From positions 1 through 64,000 of the forward strand of contig CAKUYZ010000002.1 of the NCBI GenBank assembly GCA_934717675.1: 64,000 nucleotides of DNA, given 5' to 3'. Under the pieces are notes generated by a model that was not told the origin of the DNA, ran no database searches, and saw only the letters and a list, made by a program, of their open reading frames with translations. This document shows, one piece after another, positions 8,869 through 17,247 of this stretch. A program made the position numbers and the translations under genes. Position 1 is the stretch's first letter; every line of letters begins with the position of its first letter. This DNA is from an uncultured Bacteroidales bacterium (lineage in GTDB: Bacteria; Bacteroidota; Bacteroidia; Bacteroidales; Marinilabiliaceae).

Positions 8869-9663
8869 ATGGTCATGAGCATCAACATCTTGGGTCGCCC
8901 GTTGGTGGCGGCTGCGTGCGTGGCTTTGAGCCTGTCGCTGACGGGTTGCGCCGTGTCGTCGGGTTCGGCGCCCGCGCTGTCGTCTCTCAGGGGCGCAGTG
9001 TCGGGCTCTGGCGCATTGTCTCAGGCCGAGGTGGCCGCGGGCCTCAAAGAGGCTCTAAACATTGGCATCAGCACGGGCGTCAAGGTCCTCTCTGCCAACA
9101 ATGGCTATTACAATGACTTGGCCACGCGCATAGGCCTGCCGCCCGAGGCCAAGATAATAACGCAAAACGTGGCCAAGCTCCCCGGCGGGCAGGCTCTCGT
9201 CACCAAGGTGGTGAAAAACATCAACGCCGCGGCCTCTGACGCCGCCACCAACGCGGTGCCAATATTCGCCTCGGCCCTCACCAGCATGACCATCAACGAC
9301 GCCATGGGAATCTTGAAGAGCAAGGGAACGGCCGCCACGGACTATTTCAAGACGAAGACCAAAGCCCCGCTCAAAACGCTCTTTGGAGGCTACATAGACA
9401 AGTCGGTCAATAAAAAGCTCATTGGCGACATCTCTCCGCAGTCTTGCTGGAACAGCATGACGAGCGAGTGGAATCAGGTGGCCACCTCCACCGTGGGGCG
9501 CGTGGCAGGCCTCACCACCGTCAAGACCAACCTTACGGACTATCTCACCGATAAGGCCGTGGACGGGATATACTACAAGGTAGGTGAGCAGGAGAAGAAG
9601 ATTCGCTCTGACGCCCGCGAGCGCACCTCGGCCTTGCTCAAGAAAGTCTTCGCCAGGCAATAG
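8869..9663 (+). CDS. DUF4197 family lipoprotein
   Basis: This 264-residue product has a lipoprotein signal (LSLTGC, Cys near residue 27), so it is membrane-anchored. The mature part (about 45-264), with AGLKEALNIGISTGVKVLS near its start, is characteristic of DUF4197, a widespread family of unknown function. No acidic stretch follows the lipid-modified Cys, so surface export by the usual Bacteroidota signal is less likely. It sits 38 bases after the HU/SPOR gene and 6 bases before the next gene, which suggests one operon. A second in-frame ATG at 8875 is also possible. Confidence 0.8.
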   Translation: MVMSINILGRPLVAAACVALSLSLTGCAVSSGSAPALSSLRGAVSGSGALSQAEVAAGLKEALNIGISTGVKVLSANNGYYNDLATRIGLPPEAKIITQNVAKLPGGQALVTKVVKNINAAASDAATNAVPIFASALTSMTINDAMGILKSKGTAATDYFKTKTKAPLKTLFGGYIDKSVNKKLIGDISPQSCWNSMTSEWNQVATSTVGRVAGLTTVKTNLTDYLTDKAVDGIYYKVGEQEKKIRSDARERTSALLKKVFARQ

Positions 9664-9669
9664 GCCGTC

Positions 9670-10857
9670 ATGAAGATTCTGTCCATCGTCACGGCTTCCG
9701 CCGCGGCCGCCATACTCCCTGCCACCAGCATCCGGGCGCAGGCCGACGGCCTTTTTGACGACCTTGCCCATGCAGGCAGGTATGAGGTGGAAGACGAAGA
9801 CCGTTTTTGGAACTTTGGGGCGGGGCTAGACGCCACGTTCTTTTTCAAGAACAACGAATATTTCTCGCCTCACATTGAGGGCTACACCCTTGTGGGCTAT
9901 CAGGTTCGGCCCACCCTGACCTACGCCTTGCTGCCAGACCTCACGCTCACGGCCGGTCTGCAAGCCTTGCGCTACGGCGGCACCTCGAGCGCGACCTACG
10001 TCCGTCCGCACTTCGCCGTCAAGTGGCAGGCCACGGAGTGGCTGGGCGTGCAGGCAGGCTCGTTGCCCGGCTTGGCCTCGCACCCCCAGCACGAGGCCAT
10101 ACAAGACCCAGAGGGGCAGCTCACAGAGAAGCCCGAGTTCGGGGCGCAGCTGTGGATTTCGCGCCCGCGGCTGCGCGGCTCCGTGTGGCTCAATTGGCGC
10201 AAATTCATATTTATGGGAGACACGGTGCCAGAGCGTTTTACGGCGGGTGTGTCTCTCACCTTGGGCTCGTGGAGCCGGTCCGGCTCGTGCTTTTTCTCCA
10301 TGCCCGTCAGCTTGGCCTTTGACCACATTGGCGGCCAGATAAGCGACTATCCTGACACCATGCAGAGCGTGGCCAACGTGGGCCTCTCGCCCACGCTCAA
10401 CGTGGAGCGCGACCATTGGCGTTTTGTCCAGAGGCTATCATTCTCGCTCCATGTGCTTGGCTTCCATGCCATGGCGGGGTCTGAGGTACGTCCTTTTTCA
10501 GACGGTGTGGCCATAAGCTCCGAGGCCCGCCTCACGGCCAAATATCTTCAGGCCAATTTGGCATGGTATCACGCCAACGACTTCTATGCGCCCCATGGCA
10601 ATCCGCTCTTCTCTTCGGTCTCTAACTTCGACCCGGCCTATTATGCCTGCAAGCGAGACCTGGTGGCCTTCGGGGCGTCGTTCGTCAAGGCGCTGGGTGG
10701 CATCGGCAGGTTCGCTTTCGACGCCAAGGGCTATTTTGACGCCCGCGCCTCGCGCCTCGACTATTCCTACGGCTTCACCTTCGTCCTCACGCCTGGCCTG
10801 TGCAGGGCTCATGCTCCCTTCCGCCGCGAATATGGGGCAAAGGCGGAAGAGAAGTGA
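9670..10857 (+). CDS. Predicted outer-membrane beta-barrel protein, function unknown
   Basis: This 395-residue protein has a signal peptide (cut near SIRAQA). The mature part is rich in alternating aromatic/hydrophobic strands such as PTLTYALLPDLTLTAGLQALRYGG and LTAKYLQANLAWYHANDF, typical of a porin-like barrel. It ends in a basic tail (REYGAKAEEK) rather than a terminal aromatic residue. I do not recognise a named family. The start lies 6 bases after the DUF4197 stop, so the two are probably cotranslated or functionally linked. Confidence 0.65.
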   Translation: MKILSIVTASAAAAILPATSIRAQADGLFDDLAHAGRYEVEDEDRFWNFGAGLDATFFFKNNEYFSPHIEGYTLVGYQVRPTLTYALLPDLTLTAGLQALRYGGTSSATYVRPHFAVKWQATEWLGVQAGSLPGLASHPQHEAIQDPEGQLTEKPEFGAQLWISRPRLRGSVWLNWRKFIFMGDTVPERFTAGVSLTLGSWSRSGSCFFSMPVSLAFDHIGGQISDYPDTMQSVANVGLSPTLNVERDHWRFVQRLSFSLHVLGFHAMAGSEVRPFSDGVAISSEARLTAKYLQANLAWYHANDFYAPHGNPLFSSVSNFDPAYYACKRDLVAFGASFVKALGGIGRFAFDAKGYFDARASRLDYSYGFTFVLTPGLCRAHAPFRREYGAKAEEK

Positions 10858-10946
10858 CGCAAGCGGCGGGACGATGATTGGCTTTTACTCCCATTTTTTG
10901 CTAACTTAGCACGAAACCATTTATATATTCACTCTTAAATACTTCG

Positions 10947-12233
10947 ATGAATTTTGTAGAGGAGCTAAAGTGGCGCGGCATGGTTCACACCATGATGCCA
11001 GGCACAGAGGAGCAACTTCAAAAGGAAATGACGACGGCCTACGTGGGCATTGACCCCACGGCAGATTCGCTTCACATTGGCCACTTGGTCAGCATCATGC
11101 TGCTCAAGCACTTGCAGGCCGCAGGCCATAAGCCCATCGCGCTGGTGGGTGGGGCCACGGGCATGATTGGCGACCCCTCAATGAAGAGCGCCGAGCGCAA
11201 CCTGCTAGACGAGCCTACGCTCAACCACAACGTGGCCTGCATCAAGAAGCAGTTGGAGCGTTTCCTAGACTTCGACTCCAAAGAGCCCAACGCCGCCATC
11301 CTGGTCAACAACTATGACTGGATGAAGAACTACACGTTCATCAACTTCATCCGCGACATAGGCAAGCACATAACAGTCAACTACATGATGGCCAAGGACT
11401 CTGTAAAGAAACGCCTTAGCCAAGAGAGCCGCGAGGGCATGTCTTTCACAGAGTTCTCTTATCAGCTCATGCAGGGCTACGACTTCCTCTACCTCAACCA
11501 GCACTACAACTGCAAGCTCCAGCTTGGCGGCTCAGACCAATGGGGCAACATCACCACTGGCGCGGAGCTTATCCGCCGCACGACGGACGGCGAGGCCTTC
11601 GCGCTCGTCTGCCCGCTCATAACCAAGGCCGACGGCGGCAAATTCGGCAAGACAGAGAGCGGAAACATTTGGCTAGACGCCGAGAAGACGAGCCCTTACA
11701 AGTTCTACCAGTTCTGGCTCAACACTTCCGATGCCGACGCGGAGCGATATATCAAGATATTCACCATGCTCCCCATCAGCGAGATTGAGGCTCTCGTCCG
11801 TCAGCAGGCCGAAGATCCGGGCCTCCGCCCCTTGCAAAAACGCCTGGCCGAGGAGATGACCATCATGGTTCATGGCCGCGAGGCTCTGGACACGGCCATC
11901 GAGGCCAGCCAGATTCTCTTTGGCAAAGGCTCCACAGAGACCCTCCGCAAGATGGATGAGCAGACGTTCCTTTCCGTCTTCGAGGGTGTGCCGACATTTG
12001 AGGTGAACCGCGACGTCTTGGCCGCCGGCGTGCCTGTGGCCGACCTGCTCACCACACATGCCGCGGTGTTCCCCTCCAAGAGCGAGCTGAGGCGCAACGT
12101 GGCAGGCCTCCAGGTGAACAAGCAGAAGGTCTCCGCCCCAGAGGATTTGGTAGACGCCTCCTCCCTGCTAGATGAGAAGTACATCCTCATTCAGAAAGGC
12201 AAGAAGAACTTCTATATCATTGTGGCCAAGTAG
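10947..12233 (+). CDS. tyrS: Tyrosyl-tRNA synthetase
   Basis: It charges tRNA-Tyr with tyrosine. The 428-residue protein shows the class I core (TAYVGIDPTADSLHIGH with HIGH), the tyrosine-pocket segment YQLMQGYDFLYLNQHY, GGSDQWGNI, the KFGKTESGN loop as KMSKS variant, and an S4-like RNA-binding domain at the C-terminus (about residues 360-428). Length is normal. It has an 89-base upstream gap, and a strong terminator follows. Confidence 0.97.
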   Translation: MNFVEELKWRGMVHTMMPGTEEQLQKEMTTAYVGIDPTADSLHIGHLVSIMLLKHLQAAGHKPIALVGGATGMIGDPSMKSAERNLLDEPTLNHNVACIKKQLERFLDFDSKEPNAAILVNNYDWMKNYTFINFIRDIGKHITVNYMMAKDSVKKRLSQESREGMSFTEFSYQLMQGYDFLYLNQHYNCKLQLGGSDQWGNITTGAELIRRTTDGEAFALVCPLITKADGGKFGKTESGNIWLDAEKTSPYKFYQFWLNTSDADAERYIKIFTMLPISEIEALVRQQAEDPGLRPLQKRLAEEMTIMVHGREALDTAIEASQILFGKGSTETLRKMDEQTFLSVFEGVPTFEVNRDVLAAGVPVADLLTTHAAVFPSKSELRRNVAGLQVNKQKVSAPEDLVDASSLLDEKYILIQKGKKNFYIIVAK

Positions 12234-12259
12234 CCCCGCCCACGGGCCAAAAATCAGAA

Positions 12260-12296
12260 ATCCCGTCACTCCGCATAAGAGTGACGGGATTTTTTG
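12260..12296 (+). terminator. Intrinsic terminator of tyrS
   Basis: An 11-base-pair stem (ATCCCGTCACT with AGTGACGGGAT) is followed by TTTTTT, 27 bases after the tyrS stop. Confidence 0.9.
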
Positions 12297-12311
12297 CCCC
12301 ATCGGCTTGTG

Positions 12312-12354
12312 GTGAAAAAAGAGCAACCCCCGCGGGTCATTGCCGCGGGGGTTG
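12312..12354 (-). terminator. Intrinsic terminator of typA
   Basis: Read on the minus strand, a 12-base-pair stem (CAACCCCCGCGG with CCGCGGGGGTTG) is followed by CTCTTTTTTC, 30 bases after the typA stop. It lies tail-to-tail with the tyrS terminator. Confidence 0.9.
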
Positions 12355-12383
12355 CCTGTGTTTAAGTGTCAGGAGGAATGTCC

Positions 12384-14216
12384 CTACTGCTCGCTCTGCG
12401 CGGCCTTCTGCACCTTCTTGCGGTCCGCCTCGTTGAGCAGGATCTTGCGCAGGCGCATGGCGTGCGGCGTCACCTCCACATACTCATCGCCTTGGATGTA
12501 TTCCAGAGCCTCCTCGAGGCTGAAGATGACGGGCGGGGCCAAATGAACGGCGTCGTCAGAGCTCTTGGAGCGCATATTGGTGAGCTTCTTGCTCTTGCAG
12601 ACGTTGATGACAATGTCGCCCTCGCGCGTGTTCTCGCCAACCACCTGGCCGGCGTAGACCTCGTCTTGCGGGCTGATAAAGAATTTGCCATGGTCTTGGA
12701 GCTTGTCTAGCGAGTAGGCGTAGGCAGTGCCGCTCTCCATGGCAATGAGCGAGCCGTTGGTGCGCTTGTCAATGTGGCCTTTCCAAGGCTCGAAGCCCAT
12801 GAGGCGGTGCGCCATCACGGCCTCGCCCGCCGTGGCGGTCATGAGGGTGGTGCGCAGGCCAATGATGCCGCGGCTCGGGATCTTGAAGTCTTGGTGAATT
12901 CGGTCGCCATGACGCTCCATATTGATCAGCTCGCCCTTGCGCTGCGTCACAAGCTCAATGCTCTTGCCGGAGCAGTCTTCGGGCAGGTCTATGGTCAGCT
13001 CCTCCACAGGCTCGCACTTCTGGCCATCAATCTCCTTGACAATCACTTGCGGCTGACCCACTTGCAGCTCATAGCCCTCGCGGCGCATGGTCTCAATGAG
13101 CACCGAGAGGTGCAGCACGCCGCGGCCGTAGACGTTCCACGCGTCGGCGCGGTCGGTCTCCTCCACCCGCAGGGCCAGGTTTTTCTCCAGCTCCTTGTAC
13201 AGGCGGTCCTTGATGTGGCGGCTGGTGACGAACTTGCCGTCTTTGCCGAAGAAAGGCGAGTTGTTTATGGTGAAGAGCATCGACATGGTCGGCTCGTCAA
13301 TTGCAATGGTTGGCAGCGGCTCGGGGTTGAGGGCGTCGGCCACGGTGTCTCCGATGTCGAAACTGTCGAAGCCCACAATGGCGCAGATGTCGCCACAGCC
13401 CACGCTGTCCACCTTCTGCTTGCCCATGCCGTCATAGACATACAGCTCCTTGATCTTCTGGCGGACAATCTTGCCGTCGCGCTTGCAGAGGCTCACGTCC
13501 ATGCCCGCCTTGAGCTCGCCGCGGTGCACTCGGCCCACGGCGATGCGGCCCGTGTAGGAAGAGTACTCCATGCTGGTGATGAGCAGCTGGGTGGTGCCCT
13601 CGTTCATGGGTGGCGCGGGGATGTATTTGATAATGGCCTCGAAGACTGCGTCTATGTTGTCGGTCTTGTGCTTCCAGTCGGTGCTCATCCAGTTCTCCTT
13701 GGCCGAGCCGTAGACCGTGGGGAAGTCGAGCTGCTGCTCTGTGGCTCCGAGCGAGAACATGAGGTCAAACACGGCCTCGTTCACCTCCTCGGGGCGGCAG
13801 TTGGGCTTGTCCACCTTGTTGATGACCACGATGGGCTTGAGGCCAATCTTGATGGCCTTCTCCAGCACAAAGCGCGTTTGTGGCATAGGGCCCTCGAAGG
13901 CGTCGACGAGCAGCAGGCAGCCGTCCGCCATGTTAAGGACGCGCTCCACCTCGCCGCCAAAGTCGGAGTGGCCCGGGGTGTCTATTATGTTGATCTTGTA
14001 GCCGCCCCAGTTGACGGCGCAGTTCTTGGCCAAGATCGTGATGCCGCGCTCGCGCTCCAGCTCGTTGTTGTCCATCAGCAGGTCGCCCACCTGCTGGTTC
14101 TCTCTGAAGGTCTTGGCGGCCTTGAGCATCTTGTCCACCAGGGTGGTTTTTCCGTGGTCTACATGGGCGATGATGGCCACGTTCCTGATCTTTGTGCTAT
14201 TATCAGCTACTGACAT
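12384..14216 (-). CDS. typA: Ribosome-associated GTPase TypA/BipA
   Basis: This 610-residue translational GTPase of the EF-G-like family acts in ribosome assembly and stress adaptation in other bacteria. The sequence shows the P-loop AHVDHGKTTL near residues 17-26, DTPGHSDFGG as switch II, NKVD and an SAKE-type G5 region, followed by beta-barrel, EF-G III/V-like and C-terminal domains (RGIIGLRTTLMTATAGEAVM). Length is standard. It is transcribed alone, divergent from the wbp-type operon. Confidence 0.96.
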   Translation of the reverse strand: MSVADNSTKIRNVAIIAHVDHGKTTLVDKMLKAAKTFRENQQVGDLLMDNNELERERGITILAKNCAVNWGGYKINIIDTPGHSDFGGEVERVLNMADGCLLLVDAFEGPMPQTRFVLEKAIKIGLKPIVVINKVDKPNCRPEEVNEAVFDLMFSLGATEQQLDFPTVYGSAKENWMSTDWKHKTDNIDAVFEAIIKYIPAPPMNEGTTQLLITSMEYSSYTGRIAVGRVHRGELKAGMDVSLCKRDGKIVRQKIKELYVYDGMGKQKVDSVGCGDICAIVGFDSFDIGDTVADALNPEPLPTIAIDEPTMSMLFTINNSPFFGKDGKFVTSRHIKDRLYKELEKNLALRVEETDRADAWNVYGRGVLHLSVLIETMRREGYELQVGQPQVIVKEIDGQKCEPVEELTIDLPEDCSGKSIELVTQRKGELINMERHGDRIHQDFKIPSRGIIGLRTTLMTATAGEAVMAHRLMGFEPWKGHIDKRTNGSLIAMESGTAYAYSLDKLQDHGKFFISPQDEVYAGQVVGENTREGDIVINVCKSKKLTNMRSKSSDDAVHLAPPVIFSLEEALEYIQGDEYVEVTPHAMRLRKILLNEADRKKVQKAAQSEQ

Positions 14217-14258
14217 ATATATTTAATACGTGTTCTTCGTCTCTGTTATCAGATGTCA

Positions 14259-14292
14259 CAAAAGTAGCTATTCCAACGTTTTGAGTTGCAAA
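14259..14292 (-). promoter_or_regulatory. Probable typA promoter
   Basis: On the minus strand a TTTG element (14289-14292) and a TACTTTTG -7 box (14259-14266) are separated by 22 bases. The pair ends 42 bases upstream of the typA start. The spacing is slightly long for the Bacteroidota consensus. Confidence 0.45.
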
Positions 14293-14426
14293 ACTCCTTG
14301 TTAAAGTTTCCTTTATGGAGTGCGGCGGGCGCATCGTGTGTGCGCGGGATGATTGCTGTTTTGTTCTTTTTGCTAATTTTGTCCTGCATCGGGGTGGGTT
14401 CCCTCTGATTATTTATACGGGTTCTA

Positions 14427-14435
14427 CCCCCCCCC
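14427..14435 (+). repeat. C9 homopolymer in the leader of the wbp-type operon
   Basis: Nine consecutive C residues lie 40 bases before the ATG at 14475 and about 45 bases after a TAATTTTG candidate -7 box (14374-14381). The tract is in the untranslated leader, not in coding sequence. Confidence 0.8.
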
Positions 14436-14474
14436 GTTAATTAGACGTTTTTTAAATTGAGGGATAAGGTAGAA

Positions 14475-15593
14475 ATGGTGGACTTGGCAGCGGTCCACTC
14501 TAGACTCGGCCCGCAGCTGACAGAGGCAATGGCCAAGGTGGCGATGGGCGGTCGCTACATACGCGGGTCCGAGGTGGCTATGTTGGAAGACGAGCTGGCC
14601 CGGTATGCGGGCTCTCGTCACGCCCTCACGTGCGCCAACGGCACCGAAGCCATCCAAATTGCGTTGATGGCTCTGGGCCTGAAGCCGGGCGATGAGGTCA
14701 TAACGCCATCCTTCTCTTTCATATCGGCCGCCGAAGTGGCCAAGCTGCTAGGCCTCAAAGTCATCTTCGCCGACATCGACCCTGACACTTTCAATATTGA
14801 CCCGCGGAGTGCGGAGAGCCTCATAACGCCTCGCACGCGCGCCATCATCCCCGTCCACCTCTTTGGCCGCATGGCGCCCATGGAGCCGCTGCTGGCGTTG
14901 GCCCGCAGGCACGGCCTGGCGGTGGTGGAAGACGGCGCCCAGGCCTTTGGAGCGGAGCAGCAGGTGGATGGCCGCAGGCGCAAGGCCTGCTCGGTCGGCA
15001 CCATAGGCTGCACCTCTTTCTTCCCCACCAAAAACCTGGGCTGCATGGGAGACGGTGGCGCAGTCTTCACTGACGACGACGCCCTGGCGGCCCGCATGGC
15101 CGAGATTGCCGCCCACGGGGCAAAGCGAAAATATCACAGCGAGGTCGTGGGCCTCAACAGCCGGCTGGATGAGATTCAGGCCGCCGTCTTGCGCGTCAAG
15201 CTTCGTCATCTTGACGAATACATAAGCCGCCGGCGGGCTGCGGCGTTGGCCTATCGCAAAGCGTTGGCCGGCAACGACTTCTTCGTCTGCCCCGCCGATG
15301 CCGACGGACACACCTTCAATCAGTTCACGATTCGGGTGAACTATGGCTGCCGCGACGACGTGCGTCAGTTCTTGGCGCAAGGCGGCATAAGCTCCATGGT
15401 CTACTTCCCCGAACCCATACACCGCCAGCCCGTCTTCGGGTTGGCCGACGTCAGCCTGCCACGGACCGATGAGGCAGTGGCGCAAGTGCTGTCACTGCCC
15501 ATGCACAGCGAGTTGGACGCGGACGCCGTGGCCGCCGTCACCGGCCGCTTGGCGCAGTGGCGCATAGGGGCGCATAGGGAGGTGGCGCGGTGA
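14475..15593 (+). CDS. wbpE: DegT/DnrJ/EryC1/StrS sugar aminotransferase, WbpE-like
   Basis: This PLP enzyme is predicted to aminate the 3-keto intermediate UDP-GlcNAc(3-keto)A. Visible marks are the cofactor-binding segment ANGTEAIQIALMALGL, the SFSFIS region, VVEDGAQAFGA, and the Schiff-base Lys in SFFPTKNLGCMGDGG (Lys186 counted from 14475). Length (372 residues) fits. A TTG at 14457 would add six residues; I prefer the ATG at 14475. The next gene overlaps its stop. WbpE function is supported by the four neighbouring pathway genes. Confidence 0.9.
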   Translation: MVDLAAVHSRLGPQLTEAMAKVAMGGRYIRGSEVAMLEDELARYAGSRHALTCANGTEAIQIALMALGLKPGDEVITPSFSFISAAEVAKLLGLKVIFADIDPDTFNIDPRSAESLITPRTRAIIPVHLFGRMAPMEPLLALARRHGLAVVEDGAQAFGAEQQVDGRRRKACSVGTIGCTSFFPTKNLGCMGDGGAVFTDDDALAARMAEIAAHGAKRKYHSEVVGLNSRLDEIQAAVLRVKLRHLDEYISRRRAAALAYRKALAGNDFFVCPADADGHTFNQFTIRVNYGCRDDVRQFLAQGGISSMVYFPEPIHRQPVFGLADVSLPRTDEAVAQVLSLPMHSELDADAVAAVTGRLAQWRIGAHREVAR

Positions 15594-16198
15594 CGGCTTT
15601 CAGGGCTCACCCCACGGCAGTCATCGACGCCGGGTGCGTCATCGGCGACGGCACCGTGGTGTGGCACTTCAGCCACCTTGTGGGCGGCTGCCGCGTGGGG
15701 GCGCGCTGTTCTTTGGGCCAAAACGTGGTGGTGATGTCATCCGCCGTGGTGGGAGACGGCTGCCGAATCCAGAACAACGTCTCGGTCTTCGATGGCGTGA
15801 GGCTGGAAGACGATGTCTTCGTGGGTCCCTCGGTGGTCTTCACCAATGTGCTTAACCCTCGCGCTTTCGTCTGCCGCAAGGGCGAATATCGGCCCACGCT
15901 CATCAAGCGCGGCGTGTCGATAGGTGCCAACGCCACCATCGTGTGCGGGGTCGTGGTGGGCGAGTATGCCCTCGTGGGGGCGGGCAGCGTGGTCACGAAA
16001 GACGTGCCGCCATACGCCCTCGTGATGGGAAACCCGGCCCGCAGGGTGGGGTGGGTGTCTCGCTTGGGCCATAAGCTCCACTTCGGGGCGGACGGCACGG
16101 CTCGTTGCCCGGAGTCCGGCGAGGCCTATGTCATCAGCGGTGACGGCAAGGCCGTGACACCCATTCCTTCAGTCAGTCAAACGAAAACCAAGTTATGA
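15590..16198 (+). CDS. wbpD: Left-handed beta-helix N-acetyltransferase, WbpD-like
   Basis: Predicted to acetylate the 3-amino group of the UDP-2-acetamido-3-amino uronic acid using acetyl-CoA. The 202-residue protein is a hexapeptide-repeat enzyme: successive turns such as IGDGTVVWHFSHLVGG, VVGDGCRIQNNVSVFDGV, and later VSIGANATIVCGVVVGEYALVGAGSVVTKDV (split turns), then PARRVGWVSRLGHKL, a segment typical of WbpD-type enzymes. The GTG start at 15590 overlaps the previous stop (GTGA), which indicates translational coupling. Confidence 0.88.
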   Translation: MTAFRAHPTAVIDAGCVIGDGTVVWHFSHLVGGCRVGARCSLGQNVVVMSSAVVGDGCRIQNNVSVFDGVRLEDDVFVGPSVVFTNVLNPRAFVCRKGEYRPTLIKRGVSIGANATIVCGVVVGEYALVGAGSVVTKDVPPYALVMGNPARRVGWVSRLGHKLHFGADGTARCPESGEAYVISGDGKAVTPIPSVSQTKTKL

Positions 16199-17247
16199 AA
16201 AATAAGATTCGCTTCGCGGTGGTCGGGTGTGGCTGCATTGGCCACCGCCACGTGGCCATGATTGAGGCGAACCCCGAGATGGAACTTTGCGCCGTGGCGG
16301 ACGTGCGTCCCGCCGAGGCATGCCGCCCGCCCGCGGGCGTGCCTTTCTTCGGCAGCCTTGAAGACATGATGGAGAGCGTTGGCGACCTTGACGTGGTCTC
16401 GGTCTGCACGCCAAACGGATACCATGCCGACATGGCCGTCAGCATCCTTCGGCGCGGTGTCAGCGTGCTGATGGAGAAGCCTATGGCGCTGAGCGTGGAG
16501 GATGCGCTGAGGGTGCGGGTCGCCGAGGAAGCCTCTCGGGGACGCGTCTTTTGCGTGTTTCAAAACAGATATACGCCCGCGTCGCAGTGGCTCAAGACCG
16601 AGATTGTGGGCCGCGCCCTGGGCGCGTTGCGCTCGGTGCAGGTGAGCTGCCTGTGGAATCGCGACGACAGATATTACGTTGATGGAGGCTGGCATGGCAC
16701 GGGCGACCTGGACGGCGGCACGCTCTTCACGCAATTCTCTCATTTTGTGGATGTCTTGCTGTGGCTGGTCGGCCCGGTGGACGTTGAGGCCGCCGCGGGC
16801 GCCGATTTTGCTCACGCGAGGCTGACAGATTTCGAGGACACGGGAGCTTTCCTCTTCCGCGTGCGGAGAGGCGGTGCCATTGGCACGTTCGCCTACTCCA
16901 CGGCTGTGCCGGGGGAAAACTACGAGAGCGTCATTACGCTCGTGGGCGATAAAGGCTGCGTAAAAGTGGGCGGCCAATATATGAGCGACGTGATAGACTG
17001 CAAGATAGACAATTACGAGATGCCCCCCCTGCCACCTTCCAACCCGCCCAACGACTATGGGCCATATAAAGGCTCGGCCGCCAACCACGGCTTCGTCTTC
17101 GCCAATCTGGCCGACGTCTTGCTCCGCGGGGCGGAACCCACGGCCACGTGGCAAGACGGCTTCAGTGTGGTGGAGACCATATGCCGCGTCTACGACGCCA
17201 TGGGGGGCGACTTTCGCTCCCCTGACAAACTGGAATATAGGCCATGA
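16195..17247 (+). CDS. wbpB: Gfo/Idh/MocA oxidoreductase, WbpB-like
   Basis: Predicted NAD-dependent dehydrogenase oxidising C3 of UDP-GlcNAcA. The 350-residue protein has an N-terminal Rossmann fold (VVGCGCIGHRH, residues 9-19), the family EKPMALS motif near residue 94, and a C-terminal alpha/beta substrate domain with GGTLFTQFSHFVDVLLW. It overlaps the upstream gene by ATGA and the downstream gene likewise. The assignment as WbpB rather than another member of this large family rests on the operon. Confidence 0.87.
   Translation: MKNKIRFAVVGCGCIGHRHVAMIEANPEMELCAVADVRPAEACRPPAGVPFFGSLEDMMESVGDLDVVSVCTPNGYHADMAVSILRRGVSVLMEKPMALSVEDALRVRVAEEASRGRVFCVFQNRYTPASQWLKTEIVGRALGALRSVQVSCLWNRDDRYYVDGGWHGTGDLDGGTLFTQFSHFVDVLLWLVGPVDVEAAAGADFAHARLTDFEDTGAFLFRVRRGGAIGTFAYSTAVPGENYESVITLVGDKGCVKVGGQYMSDVIDCKIDNYEMPPLPPSNPPNDYGPYKGSAANHGFVFANLADVLLRGAEPTATWQDGFSVVETICRVYDAMGGDFRSPDKLEYRP

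Noticed and set aside
12774..14213. Long open frame of 479 codons antisense to typA
   Set aside because: It mirrors the codon structure of typA, has a His/Val/Leu-rich composition without recognisable motifs, and typA itself is certain. Such shadows are common in GC-rich DNA.
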